DNA of 64,000 nt from Pseudomonas lurida (GTDB taxonomy: Bacteria; Pseudomonadota; Gammaproteobacteria; Pseudomonadales; Pseudomonadaceae). Under the pieces are notes generated by a model. That model saw only the letters and a list, made by a program, of their open reading frames with translations. It did not search any database and was not told the origin of the DNA. The stretch covers positions 143,136-207,135 of the forward strand of contig NZ_JAAMRE010000007.1 in the NCBI RefSeq assembly GCF_013522705.1, written 5' to 3'. Positions 59,447 through 64,000 of this stretch are shown in pieces (positions within the stretch are counted from its first letter, which is position 1; each line of letters opens with the position of its first letter). The position numbers and the translations under genes were made by a program.

Positions 59447-60136
59447 ATGAGCCAGACCGCGACGATTTTGGTCATTGATGACGAACCGCAGATCCGCAAG
59501 TTCCTGCGCATCAGCCTGGCCTCCCAGGGCTACAAAGTGATCGAGGCCGGTACCGGCAACGAAGGCCTGGCCCAGGCGGCGCTGAGCAAGCCGGACTTGC
59601 TGGTGCTGGATCTGGGGCTGCCGGATATGGATGGTCAGCAAGTGCTGCGCGAATTCCGTGAATGGTCGACGGTGCCGGTGCTGGTGCTGTCGGTACGCGC
59701 CAGCGAAGGGCAGAAGGTCGAAGCCCTCGACGGCGGCGCCAATGACTATGTGACCAAGCCCTTTGGCATCCAGGAATTTCTCGCGCGGATACGTGCACTG
59801 TTGCGCCAGGCCCCGGCGGGTGAGGCGCAGGAAGCCGCGTTGTGCTTCGGCCCGTTGACCGTCGATCTGGCCTATCGCCGCGTGCTGCTGGACGGCGCCG
59901 AAGTGGCGCTGACCCGCAAGGAATACGCGGTGCTGGCGCAACTGGCGCGCCACCCCGGTCGGGTGATTACCCAGCAACAACTGCTCAAGGACATCTGGGG
60001 CCCGACCCATACCGAAGACAGCCACTACCTGCGCATCGTGGTGGGCCATCTGCGCCAGAAATTGGCGGATGACCCGACGCAGCCGAGGTTTATTGTGACC
60101 GAGGCCGGGGTGGGGTATCGGTTGCTGGGGGCGTAA
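59447..60136 (+). CDS. kdpE: KDP operon response regulator KdpE
   Basis: 229-residue OmpR-type regulator: receiver with DD at 11-12, phospho-acceptor Asp55 (LLVLDLGLPDMDG) and K in YVTKPF; C-terminal winged helix (LTRKEYAVLAQLARHPGRVITQQQLLKDIWG...YLRIVVGHLRQKL). Activates kdpFABC when phosphorylated by KdpD. 37 bases after kdpD. Confidence 0.97.
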   Translation: MSQTATILVIDDEPQIRKFLRISLASQGYKVIEAGTGNEGLAQAALSKPDLLVLDLGLPDMDGQQVLREFREWSTVPVLVLSVRASEGQKVEALDGGANDYVTKPFGIQEFLARIRALLRQAPAGEAQEAALCFGPLTVDLAYRRVLLDGAEVALTRKEYAVLAQLARHPGRVITQQQLLKDIWGPTHTEDSHYLRIVVGHLRQKLADDPTQPRFIVTEAGVGYRLLGA

Positions 60137-60210
60137 ATACGTTTCCGGCGTTTGAGTAGAGGGTATGCCCCAAATCCAGGCGCCTTGGTTTGTCGGGTAA
60201 ACCACATTGT

Positions 60211-60311
60211 CTGGTGTGGGGCCGCTTCGCAGCCCAGCGCAGGGCAAGCCTGCTCACCACAACAAGCCTGCTCACCACAACAAGCGTGCTCACCAGGACA
60301 AGCCTGACTCC
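60211..60311. repeat. REP arm with 18-bp tandem repeat tail
   Basis: GGGGCCGCTTCGCAGCCCAGC matches the long inverted repeat at 6004-6110, but only one arm is present. Its end is expanded into tandem 18-bp units of AAGCCTGCTCACCACAAC starting at 60246, 60264 and 60282 (the third with two or three changes), then a partial copy from 60300. It lies between the convergent kdpE and patatin genes. Confidence 0.85.
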
Positions 60312-60318
60312 GGCGCCT

Positions 60319-61356
60319 TCAAGGCTGTTCACTCTCATACCGCTCCAGCGTATCGCTGGCAATCTCCCGCCCAAGGGCGATCAACTCCGGTGCCTTGTAG
60401 AACTCAAAAAAACGGCACACCCGCTTGGGCACGTTGATCAGCACATCCGGCGGATAGCCGGCGATCTTGTACTGGGCCAGCGACGTTTGCATCACCTCGA
60501 AGCTCTGGTTGATCAGGTCCAGCAGCGACGCCGGGCCGACATTATCGATGATGAAAGATCCGGTCGCCGACTTCGGCGCACCGGGTTTTTCCGGCGCGGC
60601 GGCCGGTTGCTGCGATTCGGGTTCGGCCGACTCCAGCCACGGATTGATATCCGCTGCCTGGGCCTGCAGCGCTTCCTGTTCAAGCTTCATTAACTGCTCG
60701 GCCTGTTTGCGGCGAAAGGGCAAGTGCGAGCCCAGTGACTTGGCCAGGCTGTTGAAACGACTCTTGAACGCCGGCGGGCGAGGAATGACCGGCAGCTGAT
60801 AGTGCTTCTGGTTGGTCGCGTTGAGGTTGACGGCGATGATCAAGTCGCAGTGGCTCGAGACGACGGGTACGATCGGTAACGGGTTGAGCAGGCCACCGTC
60901 CACCAGCATGCGGTTGCCTTGCATCACCGGTGTGAACAGGCTGGGAATCGCCGCCGAGGCGCGCATGGCCTGATGCAGGCAACCTTCCTGGAACCAGATT
61001 TCCTGCTGGTTGGTGAGATCGGTGGCGACGGCGGTGTAGGGGATGCGCAGCTCTTCGATATTCAGTTCGCCGACGATCTTGCGAATCTGTCCGAAGACCT
61101 TCTCGCCGCGGATCGCCCCCAGGCGAAAACTCACATCCACCAGGCGCAGCACATCCAGGTAATCCAGGCTTTCGATCCAGCGGCGATATTCGTCCAGCTT
61201 GCCGGCGGCGTAGATGCCACCCACCACGGCCCCCATGGAACATCCGGCGATACACGCGATGTCATAGCCGCGCCGCTCGATCTCCTCGATGACGCCGATA
61301 TGGGCGTAGCCACGGGCCCCGCCGGAGCCCAGCACCAGGGCAACACGTTTCTTCAT
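60319..61356 (-). CDS. Patatin-like phospholipase (RssA/YchK-like)
   Basis: 345-residue serine lipase-fold protein. Oxyanion loop GSGGARGYAHIGV, nucleophile G-C-S-M-G (Ser40) and the DG dyad VDGGLLNPLP are intact. The C-terminal about 130 residues form an extra proline/alanine-rich then helical region (ESQQPAAAPEKPGAPKS). AAAGGA precedes the ATG at 61356. Probably cytoplasmic; no signal peptide. Substrate unknown. Confidence 0.88.
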   Translation of the reverse strand: MKKRVALVLGSGGARGYAHIGVIEEIERRGYDIACIAGCSMGAVVGGIYAAGKLDEYRRWIESLDYLDVLRLVDVSFRLGAIRGEKVFGQIRKIVGELNIEELRIPYTAVATDLTNQQEIWFQEGCLHQAMRASAAIPSLFTPVMQGNRMLVDGGLLNPLPIVPVVSSHCDLIIAVNLNATNQKHYQLPVIPRPPAFKSRFNSLAKSLGSHLPFRRKQAEQLMKLEQEALQAQAADINPWLESAEPESQQPAAAPEKPGAPKSATGSFIIDNVGPASLLDLINQSFEVMQTSLAQYKIAGYPPDVLINVPKRVCRFFEFYKAPELIALGREIASDTLERYESEQP

Positions 61357-61573
61357 GGTCCATGTCCTTTCCAACGCAGACGCCCACAATGCACCTATTG
61401 AGGGGGCCGCTTCAATGCTCGGCGCCGACCTGCACAATTTTTCCAGAATAGTCACGCCGCTCGGGTATGCTCTGGCAATCGGCGGGCGTGATTTCCCCTT
61501 GGTGGACAAGGCACTTTTCCCCGTGGGCAACGTCTACTCCCTACGACTGTTTCTTCCTTTTGAGGTGTCATCA

Positions 61574-61852
61574 ATGAAAGCCTGGATGTGTGTACCTGTG
61601 ATCGTGCTGGCCCTGGCCGGTTGTGCCGGGAAAACCGCCTACCGCGACAGCTGCGGGTCGCAATTGGATGCCGCCTGGAAAGAACTGGACCTGGCCAAGG
61701 CCGAAGGCTTCGCCGGCACCGTGAGCTATTCCAAAGCCTTGTCGCTGTTGACCGGCGCGAAAACCCAGCAGCAATTCGAAGCGTTTGAAGGTTGTGCCAA
61801 TAAGGCCGAAAAAGCGCGTTTCTATATTCGTGAATCACGCGCCGGCCGTTGA
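61574..61852 (+). CDS. Small lipoprotein, function unknown
   Basis: 92 residues; signal peptide MKAWMCVPVIVLALAGC with lipobox LAGC (Cys17), followed by a helical mature part (CGSQLDAAWKELDLAKAEGFAGTVSYSKALSLLTGAKTQQQFEAFEGCANKAEKARFYI). Two further cysteines could form a disulfide. GAGGT eight bases before the ATG. I know it only as a conserved pseudomonad hypothetical. Confidence 0.8.
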   Translation: MKAWMCVPVIVLALAGCAGKTAYRDSCGSQLDAAWKELDLAKAEGFAGTVSYSKALSLLTGAKTQQQFEAFEGCANKAEKARFYIRESRAGR

Positions 61853-61907
61853 TCCGCACCGCGCATCTTGAGCCGTCAGGAAACATACCTTTTCAGGGGA
61901 GTCAGTG

Positions 61908-62669
61908 ATGTCAGCGTTGGTTGATCAGTTAGTCGCTCAGGTCATTGGCCTGGAAGTAGGGTTACTGAGCTGCCAGGCTCGGCTCGCTGCCGTCACCGAC
62001 GATGAGGCCCTGCATGACCTGCGCACTACCGTGCGCCGGCTGCGCAGCCTGCTGCGCCCGTTGCGCGGTTTACCCGGCGTGGAGCAGTTGGAGGACGCAG
62101 CGCGGGCGGTCGGCCAATTGACCACGCCGTTGCGTGATCAAGAAGTGCTCGCCACTTATTTGCATCAGCATGGTCATCACGAGGCGGCGGATCGACGCCT
62201 GCGGCCGCAGCCCGATGCCTATCGTCACGTGGCTCAATCACCTGAGCTTGCGCAGTTGTTACAGATACTGGACGCTTTTCCGCGCTTTATACGAGCGTCC
62301 GAACACCAAAAGCTGCTCAAGGGTTTGCGTGCGCGTATCGAAAAGCGCTTGGCCAAGCAATGGCATAAGCTCGGCGCAGCGCTCAAAGAGCCTGGCCACG
62401 ATCGGCATCGCCTGCGCTTGTTGATCAAACGCGTGCGCTACGCCGCCGAGGCGTACCCGCAGTTGGACAAGCTCCCCGCCAATGCCGTCCCGCGTCTCAA
62501 GAAAGCCCAGGCTGTGCTTGGCGACTGGCATGATTGCTTGCAGTGGTTGGCCCAGGCCGACCATCAGGCAGACCTGCAGCCCTGCGTAGCGGTGTGGCAG
62601 CGCACCCTGGACAAAGCCGAGGGCCAGTCGGATCGCGTGTTGGACACGCTCAGCGCGCGTTGCTTTTGA
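61908..62669 (+). CDS. CHAD-domain protein
   Basis: 253 residues, helical, with the conserved CHAD histidine/basic pattern (DEALHDLRTTVRRLRSLLRPLRG) and a second half repeat (HDRHRLRLLIKRVRYAAEAY, LKKAQAVLGDWHDCL). CHAD domains bind inorganic polyphosphate. The gene is near a lipoprotein and thioesterase, with no adjacent CYTH partner. GGGGAG precedes the ATG at 61908. Confidence 0.88.
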   Translation: MSALVDQLVAQVIGLEVGLLSCQARLAAVTDDEALHDLRTTVRRLRSLLRPLRGLPGVEQLEDAARAVGQLTTPLRDQEVLATYLHQHGHHEAADRRLRPQPDAYRHVAQSPELAQLLQILDAFPRFIRASEHQKLLKGLRARIEKRLAKQWHKLGAALKEPGHDRHRLRLLIKRVRYAAEAYPQLDKLPANAVPRLKKAQAVLGDWHDCLQWLAQADHQADLQPCVAVWQRTLDKAEGQSDRVLDTLSARCF

Positions 62670-62756
62670 CCGGTCCGGTTTTTGGCCGGAATAGGCGCTG
62701 TACCGCGTAGGCAGGATCGTTAAGATCTGCCTTCTGTCTCTCGCTTTGAGGTCACC

Positions 62757-63554
62757 ATGCACTTCAGTAATTTGCTCGACGCTGCCCGTCATCACCCTCT
62801 GGACGTGACGATTCCCGCCGACTGGGGCCAAGGCCGAGCGACTTTCGGCGGCCTGGTAGCCGCTTTGCAATACGAAGCCCTGCGCGCCCAAGTTCCTACC
62901 GATAGGCCCTTGCGCTCATTGGCGGTGACGTTTGTTGGCCCGGTGGCGCCTGAGGTCGCCGCCAGTTATCAAGTCGAAGTACTGCGTGAAGGCAAGGCCG
63001 TCAGCCAGTTGCTGGGGCGCGTGGTGCAGAACGGTGAAGTGGCCACGCTGGTGCAAGCCAGTTTCGGCGGCGCTCGCGAGTCGGAAATCGACGTAGCCAG
63101 CGAGCCACCGCCGACGTTCAAACACTGGGACGATTGCCGGGAGTTGCCCTACATCAAAGGCGTGACCCCTGAATTCATGCGCCACCTGGCGATGCGCTGG
63201 AGCGTTGGCGGCCTGCCGTTTACCGGCAACAAATCCCGCGAGATGGGCGGATGGGTCCGACTGCGCGGCGATGTGAAAGAGGAGCCGCTGACCGAAGCGC
63301 ATATCCTGGCATTGGTCGACGCCTGGCCCCCGGCGTTGCTACCGCACCTCAAGAAGCCGGCGCCCGGCAGCACCCTGACCTGGACCATTGAGCTCATCCA
63401 GCCGCTGGCGAAGCTCACGACCCTTGATTGGTGCCAGTACTACGTCAAGATCGAACACGCCCGCGACGGCTACGGCCATGCCGCTGCCGCACTGTGGGGC
63501 CCGACCGGCGAACTGATCGCCATCAGCCGCCAGACCGTGGCGGTGTTCGCCTGA
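62757..63554 (+). CDS. Acyl-CoA thioesterase, double hot-dog (TesB-like) family
   Basis: 265 residues: an N-terminal hot-dog with GQGRATFGGLVAALQYEAL and a C-terminal one with TLTWTIELIQPLAKLTTLDWCQYYVKIEHARDGYGHAAAALWGPTGELIAISRQT. The family hydrolyses acyl-CoAs; chain length is not predictable. GAGGT before the ATG. Ends three bases before the convergent DUF962 gene. Confidence 0.85.
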   Translation: MHFSNLLDAARHHPLDVTIPADWGQGRATFGGLVAALQYEALRAQVPTDRPLRSLAVTFVGPVAPEVAASYQVEVLREGKAVSQLLGRVVQNGEVATLVQASFGGARESEIDVASEPPPTFKHWDDCRELPYIKGVTPEFMRHLAMRWSVGGLPFTGNKSREMGGWVRLRGDVKEEPLTEAHILALVDAWPPALLPHLKKPAPGSTLTWTIELIQPLAKLTTLDWCQYYVKIEHARDGYGHAAAALWGPTGELIAISRQTVAVFA

Positions 63555-63557
63555 TCC

Positions 63558-63920
63558 TCAATGCCGCTGGCGCTGCCGCCAGGCACGCCACCAGCCGCCG
63601 CTTACCACAAAGCGCGGAAAGGTCACGAACTGCTCGACCACCAACCGTTGCACCGCATCTTTGCGATCACTGAACGGCTCACTGGCCTGAGCTTCCAGGC
63701 TATGCCCATGACGCTGCAACGCCAACCCCGCCAGGATACCGACCACTCCTACGGCAAAACTGGCCACGCTCAGGCTGAACACCCCGGATACGATCAACAG
63801 AAACCCGATGATAAACAGCGGCACTGCGATCAGATGCAGCGCCAGATTGGTCGGGTGCTGATGGTTCTGCGGGTAGTGGCGCCATTGCCAGGCGGGGAGA
63901 TTAGGATGACGTTTGCCCAT
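63558..63920 (-). CDS. Mpo1-like (DUF962) membrane protein
   Basis: 120 residues with two closely spaced hydrophobic segments (LALHLIAVPLFIIGFLLIVSG and VASFAVGVVGILAGLAL) and conserved histidines (HYPQNHQHPTNLALHL, QRHGHSLE), the pattern of Mpo1/DUF962 proteins. Yeast Mpo1 is an Fe(II) dioxygenase acting on 2-hydroxy fatty acids; bacterial role unproven. The last 80 bases of the window, upstream of this gene, hold no other gene. Confidence 0.75.
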   Translation of the reverse strand: MGKRHPNLPAWQWRHYPQNHQHPTNLALHLIAVPLFIIGFLLIVSGVFSLSVASFAVGVVGILAGLALQRHGHSLEAQASEPFSDRKDAVQRLVVEQFVTFPRFVVSGGWWRAWRQRQRH

Positions 63921-64000
63921 GGTGATGAATCCTCTGTCCGTTGAAACAACTTGAATAGAGTTTAGGCGGGGTAGGGCGGGGCGGCGAATTGGGGTTGGCT

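Noticed and set aside
60246..60311. Tandem 18-bp units as a possible CRISPR array.
   Set aside because: Units abut with no spacers, and the unit is the end of a REP-like arm; no cas genes nearby.

Overview
The window is chromosomal DNA of a Pseudomonas, most likely of the P. fluorescens group. Three things point there: the aromatic/ribosomal run gyrA-serC-pheA-hisC-tyrA/aroA-cmk-rpsA-ihfB in the P. aeruginosa PA3160s order, an O-antigen locus between ihfB/wzz and wbpM/comEA, and REP/REPIN repeats of the GTGGGAGGGGGCTTGCCCCCGAT type between genes. Backbone genes are GC-rich. The O-antigen block (about 34.4-48.0 kb) is visibly AT-rich. No rRNA, tRNA, phage, IS element or CRISPR array was recognised.

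Layout. 1-990: 3' part of fabV. 1.2-8.7 kb: a decayed HAD phosphatase gene, two LysR regulators, a class III aminotransferase, and a purine/nucleoside transport neighbourhood (punR/punC, a Tsx-like porin, an NCS2 permease). 8.7-16.8 kb: a PipR-type LuxR solo flanked by two serine peptidase/amidase genes (laaA and a proline iminopeptidase), followed by a complete peptide ABC transporter (dppBCDF-dppA-like). Two 20-bp lux-box-like dyads lie in front of the two peptidase genes. 16.9-21.7 kb: yciK-mupP-ubiG-MTA deaminase on the minus strand, divergent from an mtnA homologue that has lost conserved active-site residues. 22.1-34.2 kb: gyrA, then serC-pheA-hisC-tyrA/aroA-cmk-rpsA with overlapping or nearly touching genes, a small lipoprotein, ihfB and lapA.

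34.6-48.0 kb: the O-antigen locus. It holds wzz, a JUMPstart/ops-like element, a VioA-like aminotransferase, Wzx, a GT2 transferase, Wzy, an NAD-dependent sugar reductase/epimerase and a GT4 transferase. These are followed by a four-enzyme set equivalent to Campylobacter PglC-PglD-PglE-PglF (the last being WbpM). I infer that the repeat unit starts on undecaprenyl phosphate with a diacetamido-trideoxyhexose (di-N-acetylbacillosamine or an isomer), is flipped by Wzx, polymerised by Wzy and length-controlled by Wzz.

48.1-52 kb: a ComEA-like protein, a GntR regulator with a perfect 15-bp dyad at its promoter, a DUF1989 protein, a 55-residue DUF2897 membrane protein and an ethanolamine permease. 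52.1-60.1 kb: the complete high-affinity potassium system kdpFABC-kdpDE, with a possible KdpE direct repeat upstream. 60.3-63.9 kb: a patatin-like phospholipase, a small lipoprotein, a CHAD protein, a thioesterase and an Mpo1-like (DUF962) membrane protein.

The items most worth follow-up are the PipR/peptidase/transporter system with its paired operator-like sites, the MtnA homologue lacking its catalytic cysteine, and the JUMPstart-like element with the bacillosamine-type module in the O-antigen locus. All calls are from reading the sequence and from memory of families; no database search was run.
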